Source: Deltaproteobacteria bacterium
GTDB taxonomy: Bacteria > Desulfobacterota > Binatia > UBA9968
Assembly (NCBI GenBank): GCA_016874755.1
Contig: VGTH01000011.1
Location: 59,492 to 123,491, forward strand
Length of the DNA: 64,000 nt
Reading direction: 5' to 3'
Made by a program: the position numbers and the translations under genes. This document shows positions 25,927-35,565 of the stretch, in pieces. The notes under the pieces are model-generated. The model was not told the origin of the DNA, made no database searches, and saw nothing but the letters and a program-made list of their open reading frames with translations. Numbering within the stretch: position 1 is the stretch's first letter; each line of letters begins with the position of its first letter.

Positions 25927-26700
25927 ATGGAAGACACTTACAAACTAGGCGACAAAACCTTTCGCTCGCGCCTGATCGTCGGCACCGGCAAATACAAAGA
26001 CTTTGCCGAGACCAAAAAAGCCATCGAAGTCTCGGGCGCCGAGATCGTTACTGTGGCGGTGCGCCGGGTCAACATCACCGATCCGAACAAAGAGAATTTG
26101 CTCGATTACCTCGATCCGAAAAAATACACAATCCTGCCCAACACGGCGGGCTGCTACAACGCCGAAGACGCGGTGCGCACCTGCCGGTTGGCGCGCGAAG
26201 CGGGCGTTGGCAAGCTGGTCAAGCTCGAAGTGATCGGCGACGATAAGACTTTATTCCCAGACATTCCGGCGACGCTGGAAGCCGCCAAGATTCTGGTCAA
26301 AGAAGGCTTTGTCGTTTTGCCCTACATCAATGATGATCCGATCACCGCCAAAAAGCTCGAGGAGATGGGGTGCGCCGCAGTGATGCCGCTGGCGGCGCCG
26401 ATCGGCTCGGGATTGGGCATTCGCAACCCGTATAACATCAAGATCATCCTCGAACACGCGAAGGTCCCGGTGATTGTCGATGCCGGAGTCGGCACGGCAT
26501 CCGACGCGGCGCTCGCCATGGAGATGGGCTGCGACGCGATCTTGATGAACACGGCCATTGCCGGCGCCAAAGATCCGATCTTGATGGCTGAAGCGATGCG
26601 TCAGGGTGTCGAGGCCGGCCGTAAGGCATTTCTCGCCGGGCGCATTCCGCGAAAACTCTACGCCACGGCTTCGAGCCCCATCGAGGGGATGCTCACCTGA
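25927..26700 (+). CDS. thiG: Thiazole synthase ThiG
   Basis: A TIM-barrel enzyme that makes thiazole phosphate from DXP, dehydroglycine and ThiS thiocarboxylate. The Schiff-base lysine lies in [17 protein letters not shown], and [19 protein letters not shown] and [10 protein letters not shown] are family signatures. ATG 25927 follows the thiS stop by four bases with GGAGG nine bases upstream; the 25909 TTG would overlap thiS. The enzyme that makes dehydroglycine (ThiO or ThiH) is not in the window. Confidence 0.96.
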   Translation: MEDTYKLGDKTFRSRLIVGTGKYKDFAETKKAIEVSGAEIVTVAVRRVNITDPNKENLLDYLDPKKYTILPNTAGCYNAEDAVRTCRLAREAGVGKLVKLEVIGDDKTLFPDIPATLEAAKILVKEGFVVLPYINDDPITAKKLEEMGCAAVMPLAAPIGSGLGIRNPYNIKIILEHAKVPVIVDAGVGTASDAALAMEMGCDAILMNTAIAGAKDPILMAEAMRQGVEAGRKAFLAGRIPRKLYATASSPIEGMLT

Positions 26701-26753
26701 GGTGCGAGTGAGGGCACTAGCGGGGCGCCCCAAAAGGAATTTTTAACCGCTAG

Positions 26754-27383
26754 ATGATCAAAGTCGATTTCGATCTCTACCTGGTCACCGATCGCCAACA
26801 GACCAACGGGCGGGAGCTGCTGTGGGTGCTGGAGCAGGCGCTCGATGGCGGAGTCCAGGCGATCCAGCTGCGTGAAAAAGATCTCGACGGCAAAGAGCTC
26901 TACTATTTGGCTGAAGCCGCGCGTCAACTAACCATCCGCTACCGCGCCCGGCTTTTCATCAATGATCGCATCGACGTCGCCCTTGCGGTCGATGCCGATG
27001 GCGTGCACCTAGGCGGTGGCTCCGTCCCGATTGAGACCGCACGGCAACTGCTCGGCCCCGAGCAGCTGATCGGCGCCTCGGTGCACGCGTTGACTGAAGC
27101 TCAGCAGGCCGAGCGCGCCGGCGCCGACTTTATCGTTTTCGGGCCGGTTTATTTCACTCCTTCCAAGGCGGCTTACGGCTCACCGCAAGGCTTAGAGCCG
27201 CTGCGCCAAGTGGTGGAAAAAATCGCGCGGCCCGTTTATGCTATCGGCGGCATCAAGCAGGAGCAGATCAAAGAAGTGCTAGCCGTCAAAGCGCGTGGGA
27301 TCGCCTTGATCAGCGCCATCATCAGCGCCGCTGACCCGCGAGAGGCAGCACACAATATTCTCACAGCCTTACGGGAGGGATGA
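26754..27383 (+). CDS. thiE: Thiamine-phosphate synthase
   Basis: Joins HMP-PP and thiazole phosphate to give thiamine monophosphate. A 209-residue TIM barrel with IQLREKDLDGKELY (pyrophosphate-side), LFINDRIDVALAVDADGVHLGG, and VFGPVYFTPSKA motifs, closing with YAIGGIKQEQIKEVLAVKARGIALIS. It stands 53 bp behind thiG and is the last thiamine gene of the riboswitch operon. Confidence 0.96.
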   Translation: MIKVDFDLYLVTDRQQTNGRELLWVLEQALDGGVQAIQLREKDLDGKELYYLAEAARQLTIRYRARLFINDRIDVALAVDADGVHLGGGSVPIETARQLLGPEQLIGASVHALTEAQQAERAGADFIVFGPVYFTPSKAAYGSPQGLEPLRQVVEKIARPVYAIGGIKQEQIKEVLAVKARGIALISAIISAADPREAAHNILTALREG

Positions 27384-27384
27384 T

Positions 27385-27690
27385 TTGCAGGAAGCAGCTC
27401 AGCAAGCCTCAGCTTACTTACAAGCCAGTCCGCTGTTGAACTTGGCAATTGCCTTCCTGAGCGGCCTGGCCGCAACCAGAACCGTCGCCTACGAGCGCCG
27501 AGGCAATTGGTTAATGGCGCTGATCGTCGGAGTGCTGGGATTTTTCCTGGCCCATTTCGTAATCATCTATTTCGGTTTTTTGGAGCATTTTGATAAGCTC
27601 CCGGGTTTCCGTATTCTGCTCGATTTTCTCTCGGCCTATGTCGGGTCGTTCGTCGTCGCCGCGTTGATTCACTTCGTAAAGCCAATCTGA
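27385..27690 (+). CDS. Small integral membrane protein
   Basis: A 101-residue protein starting with TTG two bases after the thiE stop. It has three hydrophobic helices (LLNLAIAFLSGLAA; LMALIVGVLGFFLAHFVIIYF; ILLDFLSAYVGSFVVAALI) separated by a short basic loop, resembling small transglycosylase-associated/YeaQ-type membrane proteins. Spacing suggests translational coupling to thiE, so it may be part of the TPP-controlled transcript. No function can be given. Confidence 0.6.
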   Translation: MQEAAQQASAYLQASPLLNLAIAFLSGLAATRTVAYERRGNWLMALIVGVLGFFLAHFVIIYFGFLEHFDKLPGFRILLDFLSAYVGSFVVAALIHFVKPI

Positions 27691-27726
27691 GCGGGTATCT
27701 GCAGCCTTATCGCAGATTCTCAGGCC

Positions 27727-29394
27727 TCAGGTCGTCTCCAATGCCGACTTCTTGAACTCCGTGCGCATCTCCGACTGCAACCGCCCGAGCCGATACTTTT
27801 GCCAATCCATAAATCTCCCCGACTCGGCCAAAACCGGATGCACCGACTGAATCTTGCGCCACATCTCTTGGCAGATAAAGCGGTAGTCGGGATGGCCCTG
27901 CGGCATGGTGCGGAGCTCGCACAGGTGCAGCGCCTCGCGCAGGTTCATTTTCATGTACCAGCGAATCTTGTAGGCAAAGGGCACGACGTACTGGGCTTCG
28001 CTCGGCAGCTCCGCGTAGATCCGTTCGTACAACTCCGCCGTGCGCTGCATGCACTTGTCAAACTCGGACTTGAAGCCTGCTGCTTCGATCTCCGGCGGCG
28101 TGTCGTAGCCATGCACGGTGGTGAACTCCTGGCGTTCCTGGGTAAGAATTCTATGTCTGTGCAGGTCACGGAAGAGCCCGAGATTTCCGAGGATGTCGAA
28201 GGTGTAATAGACGTTCTCGAAGGCGCGGCTCAATTTGTCGCGGCGGTGGCGTCGTTTGGCGAAATATTCTACGAGGATTCTCCGCCGCTCGTCTGCACTC
28301 ATCGCCGCGGCGACTTTTCGGAGCTGCTCCAGCGGCTGGCGCGCGTGGCTGTAGAGGATCGCGGCGATCACTTTCTCTTCGGCTTGCGCGTCGTAGTCCG
28401 TCAGCGTCACCGGCTCTGCGCCGGCGAGAGGTTTCAGCGCGGCTTTATGCGCCGCCAAAGCTTTGGCCGCGGCGGTTGTGCCGGCAAGATACTCGTTGCG
28501 CTGCGCCCGCTTCACAAACGACGGGATCAATTGATTCAATTCGTCGTGGATCGCCGCGCTCAACTCGTTGGCTTCACTGAGATCAAGCGAGTAGAGTTTG
28601 CTGATCAGATATTCGAACGCCTGGCCGACGCCGAACATGCCGACGTTGGTCAGCGTCGCCGCCGGCAGATAGCTGCGCAGCACGTCGCAGGCGTGGGCGC
28701 GGACGGTGGCGCGGTAGGCGCTTTCGGCCCAACGTTTGAGCCGGTCATCTTTCGCCGCCTCGGCATAGCTCAAAGCTTTGCCCGACACCGGGTCGCGCAC
28801 TTCGAGCTGCTCGATGGGCAGCGACTTGGCGACGTGATCGAGCATCGGTTCCATCTGTTTGGAATAGGTGTCGAACAGCAGGTTCATCGTCGCCAGATAG
28901 TTCTCCCGGTGGCGCGACGCCAGGATCTTGGGCTCGCGGTAAAAAAGATAGTTGCCGGAAGAATCTTGCTGATCGAAGCGCACGTAGCGCGTCGATTTCT
29001 CCAACGGCGCAATACCGATGCGCGCGTCTTCGAGCAATTTGGCCGCGACGTTGGAAATGTTCTCGCAGGCCATGTGCGCGCCGCCCAACTGGGCGACCGA
29101 ATCGTCGCCGTAGCCGACTAGCACGCGCTCGTAAAACGCTCGGGCTTTTTTCAGGGCGACGCTGCCCTCGTCCGCCGGCGCTCGCGCGCCGAGCAAATCT
29201 TTCAGCGCCAGCTCGGGATCGCCAAGAAATTCGTCGAGAAAAGTCCGGCGCAGACTTTTAGTCGAGCGGCTGTAGCGCGAGAACAGCGCGCCGGCGACTT
29301 CCTGCGGCAGTTTCAAGCCAAACACGTCGCGGTCAAGATTGGTAAAAAACGGGGCGAGGTTTTTCTGCTCTTCGGGATTAAACTCAAAGGTCAT
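27727..29394 (-). CDS. Divergent tandem ThyX-like (FAD-dependent thymidylate synthase family) protein
   Basis: A 555-residue protein with two ThyX-like halves (about residues 60-300 and 310-540), roughly twice the usual 220-260. The N-terminal half keeps a segment ending EKSTRYVRFD but not the RHR motif; the C-terminal half keeps RHR (HRHRILTQERQEFT), but the catalytic serine of the canonical RHR-x7-S signature is replaced. ThyX proteins make dTMP with FAD and methylenetetrahydrofolate. Whether this double form is active is open; no other thymidylate synthase is visible in the window. Confidence 0.8.
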   Translation of the reverse strand: MTFEFNPEEQKNLAPFFTNLDRDVFGLKLPQEVAGALFSRYSRSTKSLRRTFLDEFLGDPELALKDLLGARAPADEGSVALKKARAFYERVLVGYGDDSVAQLGGAHMACENISNVAAKLLEDARIGIAPLEKSTRYVRFDQQDSSGNYLFYREPKILASRHRENYLATMNLLFDTYSKQMEPMLDHVAKSLPIEQLEVRDPVSGKALSYAEAAKDDRLKRWAESAYRATVRAHACDVLRSYLPAATLTNVGMFGVGQAFEYLISKLYSLDLSEANELSAAIHDELNQLIPSFVKRAQRNEYLAGTTAAAKALAAHKAALKPLAGAEPVTLTDYDAQAEEKVIAAILYSHARQPLEQLRKVAAAMSADERRRILVEYFAKRRHRRDKLSRAFENVYYTFDILGNLGLFRDLHRHRILTQERQEFTTVHGYDTPPEIEAAGFKSEFDKCMQRTAELYERIYAELPSEAQYVVPFAYKIRWYMKMNLREALHLCELRTMPQGHPDYRFICQEMWRKIQSVHPVLAESGRFMDWQKYRLGRLQSEMRTEFKKSALETT

Positions 29395-29529
29395 TCGAAA
29401 ACTGCTTTCTAAATCAAAATCGATAGGATACCGACTAATTCACCATACGCCGCCGCCGAAGAAAAGAGTACGCTAAGGGGGGTTAAGAAACTCTGCCTTC
29501 GATTTGTTCAGCACCCCCCAGACGGTACG

Positions 29530-30711
29530 TTAGACACTCTCCCTTGCTCTTTGCTCTTCTGGCAGACACAGGGTATGGACCACACCATCGAGCAGCCGCT
29601 GCTGCTTAGCTGAGAACCGAACGAACTGCGTCAAGAGCCGCGGCCGGTACATCAGATAGCGAATTGCGGCGTTCAAGCCACGGCGTAGCGCGAAGGCGCG
29701 CTGGCATGCCTGCGCGTAGCGGCGCAGACTGGTTGCGGTCAGATTGCCCTCGCAAAAGCCGGCGTGAACGGCATTGCCGGCGAGCAAGCCGCTGCGCAGA
29801 GCAAAGTAAATCCCTTCGCCGGTCACCGGCTCGCTGACCCGCGCGGCGTCGCCGACGAGCAACAAAGCATCGCCGTAGCAGCGCCGGGGCGGAAAGTAGA
29901 CCGGATAGGTTGACCGTACGGCGCTGACCCGTTCACTTTGGCCGAGCAGTTCGTTTAGATCGGGGTCTTGTCGCACTGAAGATGACAAAAGCCGGTCCAG
30001 TGATCCATGTTGTTCCAGGCATGACTTGTCCACGGCGAAACAGAAGTTAACCAGACCGCGGCCAAGTCCCAAAAGACCGACGTACCCGCCGGGAAAAAGA
30101 TGGATCTCCACCCTGCCGGCGACGTCGTGGCGCGATGTCACCAGAAATTGAAAGCCGACGGCGCGTCCACGTTCCGCGCTACTTTGAGCCATGCCTTGAC
30201 GATGCGCCACCCAGGAATTGCGCCCATCGGCGCCGATTACAACCTTGGCCCTGATCTCACACTCACCCTCGGGAGTGTCGCCGATCGCCGACCAACCCAT
30301 CGACACCCGCTGCAAAGACTTGACCTTGCACGGCTCCAGCGCCATGGCACCCTCTGATTGGGCACGGGACAGCAGCAGCGCATCGAGCGTGGCCCTGCGC
30401 AGCGCAACGCCGAAGACCGGTTCGCCGTCTTGCATCCCGAGCGGCACCTCCGCCTCGGCGCCGAGGTGTGAGGTGATGCGAAATCTTGTGACCCGCTCTG
30501 GGGTCGCCGCCAGGATCGGCTGCGCCACACCCAATTGCGCCAGCGTTGGCCAACTAGACGGGTTGATAAAATCGCCGCAGAGTTTCTCCCGGGGAAATTT
30601 TTCCCTGTCGAGCAGCACGACGGAGTAGCGGCGCCGCGCCAGCGTTATCGCCGTCGCCGAACCGGCCGGGCCTGCGCCGACAATTGCCACGTCGCAATGT
30701 TTAACGTTCAT
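29530..30711 (-). CDS. FAD-dependent oxidoreductase of geranylgeranyl reductase/UbiH type
   Basis: A 393-residue flavoprotein. The FAD site GAGPAGSATAITLARRRYSV (residues 12-31) and LLDREKFPREKLCGDF are standard, as is the second FAD motif LLVGDAARVSEPVTGEGIYFAL. This group reduces double bonds in polyprenyl or polyketide chains or hydroxylates aromatic rings. It shares an operon with the methyltransferase and a beta-ketoacyl synthase (gene starts at 30711, overlapping the methyltransferase stop by 4 bases), a set typical of small lipid or polyketide pathways in which a chain is made, methylated and reduced. Confidence 0.85.
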   Translation of the reverse strand: MNVKHCDVAIVGAGPAGSATAITLARRRYSVVLLDREKFPREKLCGDFINPSSWPTLAQLGVAQPILAATPERVTRFRITSHLGAEAEVPLGMQDGEPVFGVALRRATLDALLLSRAQSEGAMALEPCKVKSLQRVSMGWSAIGDTPEGECEIRAKVVIGADGRNSWVAHRQGMAQSSAERGRAVGFQFLVTSRHDVAGRVEIHLFPGGYVGLLGLGRGLVNFCFAVDKSCLEQHGSLDRLLSSSVRQDPDLNELLGQSERVSAVRSTYPVYFPPRRCYGDALLLVGDAARVSEPVTGEGIYFALRSGLLAGNAVHAGFCEGNLTATSLRRYAQACQRAFALRRGLNAAIRYLMYRPRLLTQFVRFSAKQQRLLDGVVHTLCLPEEQRARESV

Positions 30712-31404
30712 TTACCCAGCGATCCGATGGCGAGCATGCGAAACGGAAAAGCCCAGCGCACGTCGAAGGCGCCGATATCGGCGCGCTGAAAAATCTCACG
30801 CCACTCGCCCATAGTAAACGCGCGCGTGACCGACAGCGGCGCATCGACCCGCGTCATCACGTTGCGAGTGCACAGCCGGGTTAACAGGCGAATGCCGTAA
30901 TACGCAAATGGATGGCGCACCAGATCGCTGATGATGATCGCGCGGCGTGCCAGGCCGGCCCAGCTTCTCAGCAGAGCGATGATCGCTTCTTCGCTGAAGT
31001 GGTTCAAAAACTGCGACGCCAAGACGTAATCGACCGACGCTGGGCGAAAAGGCGGCGTTGCGCCATCGCCGCGAATTAGGAAAATGCCGTCGCTGCCATG
31101 GGTTTGAAGCGCCGCTTGCGCGATGCTCACCGCTTGGTATTCCAAGGCGATGATCTGTGTGCTGAGTTGCCTGTCCTCGGCCCAGCGAACCAGCCTGACC
31201 GGGATATCACCGCTGCCGGTGCCGACGTCGAGCAGGGAAAAATGGCGGCTCTCGTGTTCGCCCTGGAGCCGAGCCAATCCTCGCAAAACGTGTTGGTAGT
31301 TGCCCAGGTACGATTGATGACCCGCAAATTGCGCAGGTCACCCTCGAGCAGCGCGCGCGGCTGGCCGGGCAGATCCATCATCTCTTTTTCTAGACTCCGT
31401 TTCA
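30708..31404 (-). pseudogene. SAM-dependent methyltransferase, frameshifted
   Basis: The methyltransferase starts as GTG overlapping the fabF-like stop (GTGA at 31404) with EKEMMDLPGQPRALLEGDLR then VINRT; the frame continues into nonsense. A second frame, open to the stop at 30708, carries LGNYQHVLRGLARLQG and the SAM motif LLDVGTGSGDIPVRLV. Restoring one base near 31300 joins them into a normal class I methyltransferase of the type found next to polyketide synthases. Either the gene is a recent pseudogene or the base is a sequencing error. Confidence 0.7.
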
Positions 31405-32706
31405 CACCCGGTCTCCGGGACCGATGACCAGGGCGGAATTTTTGGAGCCGAAGCCGATGCAATTGCACAGCGCGACGTCGACGCGCCGCTCGATGCCGCG
31501 ATTGGGAATATAGTTCAGATCGCATTCCGGATCGGGGTCGCTGAGATTAATCGTCGGCGGCAAAAAATCATTATTCATGCTGAGAATCGCCGCCGCCACG
31601 CCGGCGGCGCCGGACGCCCCCTGGGGATGGCCGATCATCGACTTGAGCGAGCTCATCGGGATATCGCCCGCGCGCCAGCCAAAACAAAGCTTCAACGCCA
31701 CGGTCTCGGTCTTGTCGTTGATCAACGTGGCGGTGCCGTGCAGCGCCACGTAGCCGACCTCGTCTTTGGCCACGCCAGCGTCTTCGATGGCAATCGTCAT
31801 CGCCCGCGCCGGCTCTTCGCCGCGCGGGTCCAAGCGCACCCGATGATAGGCGTCGGAGGTAGAGCCATAACCGAAGACTTCGGCCAGCACGGTCGCACCG
31901 CGCTCCAGCGCTTGCTCGCGTTCTTCGAGCACCAGCATCCACGCTCCTTCGCCCAAGACAAAGCCGTCGCGCCCGCTGTCGAACGGCCGCGACGCCCGCT
32001 CCGGTTCGTCGTTATGGCGCGTGCTCACCACTTGCATGATGCAGAACCCTTGCATGATGCCGGGTGTAATCGTCGCATCGGCGCCGCCGGTCAGCATACG
32101 GTCGGCGCGACCGAAGCGGATCATGTTGAACGCGTAGCCGATGGCGTCGGTGGAGCTGGTGCAGCCGGTGGAGATCACATGGCTGGGGCCGCGCATATCG
32201 AAGTGCAACGAAATTTCGCTGGAAAGGGTCCCCATGGTGGAGCTCGAGACATTGTATGCGCTGACCTTGCGCAGCTTGTCGCCGAAAAAGAGCCGGTATT
32301 GCTCCTCAGCGAAATCGGCCGCACCGCCGCCGCTGCCGAGCACCACACCCCAGCTGCGTTTCGCGGCGATGTCGGCTTGCGACAAATCTATTTTGGCGCG
32401 CGCCAGCGCCTCGTGCGCCGCCGCAATGGCTAGCGTCGTGCTGCGCCCGACGCGGCGCAGTTCCTGGGCAGGCAAGACATCCTGCGGGCAAAAGTCTTTG
32501 ACTTCACCGGCGATACGGCAGGGCAAGTGACCAGCGTCGAATCGAGTAACGGGAGCGACGCCGCTGACACCGTTTCTCAAACTACACCAAAATTTCTCAA
32601 CGCTGTTGCCGTTGGGGCTGAGCGCGCCCAATCCGGTGACGACGACACGGCGCGGAATGTTGTGTTTGTGTGCTTTCACGGCAACTTCATCTTGACAGGG
32701 CAGCAC
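31402..32706 (-). CDS. Beta-ketoacyl-[acyl-carrier-protein] synthase (FabF-like)
   Basis: A 434-residue thiolase-fold condensing enzyme. The active site is complete: C182 in STGCTSSTDA, H323 in ALHGTATLINDK (threonine-alanine-threonine where FabF has T-N-T) and H360 in KSMIGHPQGASG. FabF extends acyl chains with malonyl-ACP; as it lies with a methyltransferase and a UbiH-type reductase rather than with fabD/acpP/fabG, it is more likely the chain builder of a dedicated lipid or polyketide product. GTG 32706 is the longest start; a GTG at 32679 near VKAHKHNIPRR is an alternative. Confidence 0.88.
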   Translation of the reverse strand: MLPCQDEVAVKAHKHNIPRRVVVTGLGALSPNGNSVEKFWCSLRNGVSGVAPVTRFDAGHLPCRIAGEVKDFCPQDVLPAQELRRVGRSTTLAIAAAHEALARAKIDLSQADIAAKRSWGVVLGSGGGAADFAEEQYRLFFGDKLRKVSAYNVSSSTMGTLSSEISLHFDMRGPSHVISTGCTSSTDAIGYAFNMIRFGRADRMLTGGADATITPGIMQGFCIMQVVSTRHNDEPERASRPFDSGRDGFVLGEGAWMLVLEEREQALERGATVLAEVFGYGSTSDAYHRVRLDPRGEEPARAMTIAIEDAGVAKDEVGYVALHGTATLINDKTETVALKLCFGWRAGDIPMSSLKSMIGHPQGASGAAGVAAAILSMNNDFLPPTINLSDPDPECDLNYIPNRGIERRVDVALCNCIGFGSKNSALVIGPGDRV

Positions 32707-32779
32707 TAAGTTGTTTCACTCACAACCTAGCATTGGCGGCAACCCGCGTTAAGCCGCCTCGGCCGTGAAAGGAATTTGG

Positions 32780-33685
32780 TTGAAACTTGTCGTGACTGGC
32801 GCGTCTGGCTTCGTTGGTTCGGTGCTGACCGAAAGTTTGTTGCAGGACGGGCACTCACTGACGCTGCTCACCCGCAGGGCGCCCGACAGCCCATCCCACA
32901 CCAGCAAACGTTGGCTCCACTGGACGCCCGGTGCCAGCGGCGATTGGGAGGGAGCGATCGATGGTTGTGACGGCATCATCAACCTCGCGGGTGAACCGAT
33001 CGCGAAGCGCCGATGGTCGGTGCGACGCAAGGAAAAGATTCGTCTAAGCCGCATCGGTGCCACCAGTGTGCTCGTCGATGCCATTGCCAAGGCTGCTCAA
33101 AAACCCAAATTTCTCATCAATGCTTCCGCGATTGGTTACTATGGCCACCGCGGCGCAGAGATGGTCGACGAGGAGAGCGGCAGTGGCGACGATTTCTTGG
33201 CCAGCGTCTGCCGCGATTGGGAAGCCGAAGCGCTTAAAGCAGAGCAACTGGGTTGCCGGGTCGTGCCGTTGCGAACCGGCATCGTGCTCGGCGCCGGCGC
33301 CGGCGCGCTGGGAAAAATGTTGCCGCCCTTTCAATGCTTCGTCGGCGGGCCGCTTGGCGATGGCCACCAGTGGATGTCGTGGATTCACGTCGACGACGAA
33401 GTTGGGCTGATACGATTCGTATTGGAAAACGAAAAAGCGCACGGCCCCGTCAACGCGACGGCTCCCAACCCGGTCACCAACAAGGATTTCAGCAAGACCT
33501 TGGCGCGGGTGATGAAGCGCCCTTGTTTCCTAAGCGTTCCCGCTTTTGCTTTGCGGGGTATCTTCGGCGAAGCGGCTGAGATGCTACTTGGCAGCCAACG
33601 CGTGATTCCGAAAGTAGCCACTGAACTGGGTTACCAGTTTCGTTATCCGACTCTGAGCGGCGCGCTCGAGGATTGCGTGCACTAA
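32780..33685 (+). CDS. TIGR01777 family NAD(P)-dependent epimerase
   Basis: A 301-residue short-chain dehydrogenase-like protein of the YfcH/TIGR01777 group. The Rossmann motif VTGASGFVGSVL opens the protein, and DGIINLAGEPIAKRRW, FLINASAIGYYGHRG and VVPLRTGIVLG are family signatures. The start is set at TTG 32780, since AAAGGA lies six bases upstream and the frame then begins MKLVVTGASG; a GTG at 32765 is also in frame. Its substrate is unknown; the group is sometimes linked to cell division or lipid-sugar metabolism. It is divergent from the ketosynthase gene. Confidence 0.88.
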   Translation: MKLVVTGASGFVGSVLTESLLQDGHSLTLLTRRAPDSPSHTSKRWLHWTPGASGDWEGAIDGCDGIINLAGEPIAKRRWSVRRKEKIRLSRIGATSVLVDAIAKAAQKPKFLINASAIGYYGHRGAEMVDEESGSGDDFLASVCRDWEAEALKAEQLGCRVVPLRTGIVLGAGAGALGKMLPPFQCFVGGPLGDGHQWMSWIHVDDEVGLIRFVLENEKAHGPVNATAPNPVTNKDFSKTLARVMKRPCFLSVPAFALRGIFGEAAEMLLGSQRVIPKVATELGYQFRYPTLSGALEDCVH

Positions 33686-33716
33686 CGTCGTGCATCGCAC
33701 CGTGAAGCCGGTTTTG

Positions 33717-34757
33717 TCACCGCCACAGCTGTTTGATAAACCCCTCTTTTTCTAACTCCTGCATCAGCGTTGCGTCGATAAATTGCTCGGCACGCCAGCT
33801 CTTGGCGCGCGGATCCTTCTCGGCGATGTCGTCGAGAGCGCGCTTCATCGATTCCGTTGAGGGGTAGGGAATCTTAGGGATGTATTTGCCGAGATACATC
33901 TCGTGCACGGCCTCGAGAAAAGGCTGGTCCTGGCTCTTCAGATACTTGGCGAAAACGCCAACCGCGAACTTCTTCTGGGTGATGCCGTAGTGAATGCTGT
34001 CGACGTAGGAGCGCAGCACGCGCAGCGTGGTGTCGCGGCGGTTTTTGACGAATGTTTTGCTGGTGTTTAAGCCCGAGCCGGGAAACGTCAAGCCCAACGC
34101 CGCCACATCGACGAGTTCCCGATAGCCGTCGCGCCGCGCCATGATGGCGAACTCGGCATTGAGCATGGCGCCTTGCACGGCGCCGCTCTTGAGCGCGGCC
34201 ATCATTTCGGGCTGGCCGCCGAGCTGCAAAACGGTAAAATCTTTATCCGGCTTGACCGGCCATTTCTCGGCGGCAAAGCGCAGGGCGAAATCGGTCGCCG
34301 AAGCAAAGCGAGTGATCGCGACTTTCTTTCCTTTCAAGTCATCGATCTGTTTGACGCTCGGCCCGACGACCAGAAGAAAAGGCAAGACATTCATGCCGCT
34401 GGCGATGTTGATCAAATCGGCGCCGGCCAAATTGGCGCTGATGACCGAGCTGCCGTTGAACATCGCCACCGGCGCTTCCCCGGCGAGCACAACCTGCGCC
34501 GCGCGCGAGCCGCCGGCGACGTAGAGTATTTCGACATCGAGGCCGTGCTTCTTGAAAATACCGGCTTCGTTGGCGATCCATATTGGGCTTTGCGAGCTGC
34601 CGATGGCGCTGTAGATCACCCGCAGCCGCTCGGGTCGTCCCTGGGCCTCGACGGCCGCGCAGGAAAATAGCGATAAGCTGATACTGATACTCAGCAGAAC
34701 AACGGCGATGCTATCGATCCGTGCGGTTGGAAAGGCGCGGGTCCAGTCGACTTTCAT
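33717..34757 (-). CDS. ABC transporter substrate-binding protein (NMT1/SsuA-like)
   Basis: A 346-residue exported protein with an N-terminal signal (IAVVLLSISISLSLFSC) that could be a lipoprotein signal (LFSC). It belongs to the NMT1/THI5-like group, which includes SsuA and TauA: ERLRVIYSAIGSSQSPIWIANEAG, HGLDVEILYVAGGSRAAQVVL, and DLKGKKVAITRFASATDFAL match the consensus. No ATPase or permease gene accompanies it, a common arrangement in genomes with many orphan solute-binding proteins. The ligand cannot be inferred. Confidence 0.85.
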   Translation of the reverse strand: MKVDWTRAFPTARIDSIAVVLLSISISLSLFSCAAVEAQGRPERLRVIYSAIGSSQSPIWIANEAGIFKKHGLDVEILYVAGGSRAAQVVLAGEAPVAMFNGSSVISANLAGADLINIASGMNVLPFLLVVGPSVKQIDDLKGKKVAITRFASATDFALRFAAEKWPVKPDKDFTVLQLGGQPEMMAALKSGAVQGAMLNAEFAIMARRDGYRELVDVAALGLTFPGSGLNTSKTFVKNRRDTTLRVLRSYVDSIHYGITQKKFAVGVFAKYLKSQDQPFLEAVHEMYLGKYIPKIPYPSTESMKRALDDIAEKDPRAKSWRAEQFIDATLMQELEKEGFIKQLWR

Positions 34758-34821
34758 ATTCGTCCTGCCTCAGTGACGGTTGTAAACTTCCGAATAGGAA
34801 GCGAGTTTACAGGGTCGGGTG

Positions 34822-35565
34822 CTACTGAAGCAACTCGCTGGCGGCATCTTTGGTGACTAGCCAGACGAGCCGGCCGTTGGCAGGACGGATGCGGGCGGCG
34901 GGGAGGTTTATGCCTTCGGGAAGCTCGCCGAGAATTAGCTTGATCACGGCTGATTTGTCCTGGCCGGCGACCAAAAAAACAATCTCGGCGGCGCGGTTGA
35001 TCACGGGCAGAGTCAGGGTCACGCGATGCGCGTTGAGCTTCTCCACGTAGGTCGCTACCACGAGATGGTGGGCTTCGTTGAGAGCCTCGTTTTCGGGAAA
35101 CAACGACGCCGTGTGGCCGTCTTCGCCGAGACCGAGCAGGATCAAATCGAAGCGCGGCAGCGCGCCTGGCGTTAGCTCGAATAGTTTTCGGACCTGTTCT
35201 TCGTAGTCCGCCGCCGCTACTTTGGGGTCGAGCTCGGCGGCGATCCGATGAAAGTTTTCCCGGGGAATGGTGATGTTCGCTAGGAGCGTCTCCTGGACCA
35301 TGAGAAAATTGCTGTCGGGATGGTGCGGCGGCACGCAGCGCTCATCGCCCCAGTACAGGTGAACCTTGTTCCACGGAATGCGCTCGTTATAGTCCGGGCT
35401 GGCCAAGAGCGAGTAAAGGGCGCGCGGCGTCGACCCGCCGGAGAGCGCGACGATGAACCGACCGCTGCGAACAATCGCGTCGTTGGCGAGGCGTATAAAT
35501 CTCTCCGCCGCCTTGCGGCTGAGTTCTTCGGTGTCCGCGCAGATAATCGTGTCGCGCTCAGTCAT
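34822..35565 (-). CDS. pgl: 6-Phosphogluconolactonase
   Basis: Hydrolyses 6-phosphogluconolactone in the oxidative pentose-phosphate path. The SugarP isomerase fold is shown by FIVALSGGSTPRALYSLL, HLYWGDERCVPP and LILLGLGEDGHTASLFP, all close to the DevB/Pgl consensus. Start is taken at ATG 35565 (MTERDTIICAD), overlapping the end of glk by 8 bases; a frame to 35583 exists. It is the last gene of the seven-gene sugar-phosphate operon. Confidence 0.93.
   Translation of the reverse strand: MTERDTIICADTEELSRKAAERFIRLANDAIVRSGRFIVALSGGSTPRALYSLLASPDYNERIPWNKVHLYWGDERCVPPHHPDSNFLMVQETLLANITIPRENFHRIAAELDPKVAAADYEEQVRKLFELTPGALPRFDLILLGLGEDGHTASLFPENEALNEAHHLVVATYVEKLNAHRVTLTLPVINRAAEIVFLVAGQDKSAVIKLILGELPEGINLPAARIRPANGRLVWLVTKDAASELLQ

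Noticed and set aside
27799..29121. Long open frame (440 residues) on the plus strand
   Set aside because: It is wholly antisense to the ThyX-like gene, whose protein has clear family motifs; the antisense product has none. GC-rich codon bias explains the open frame.
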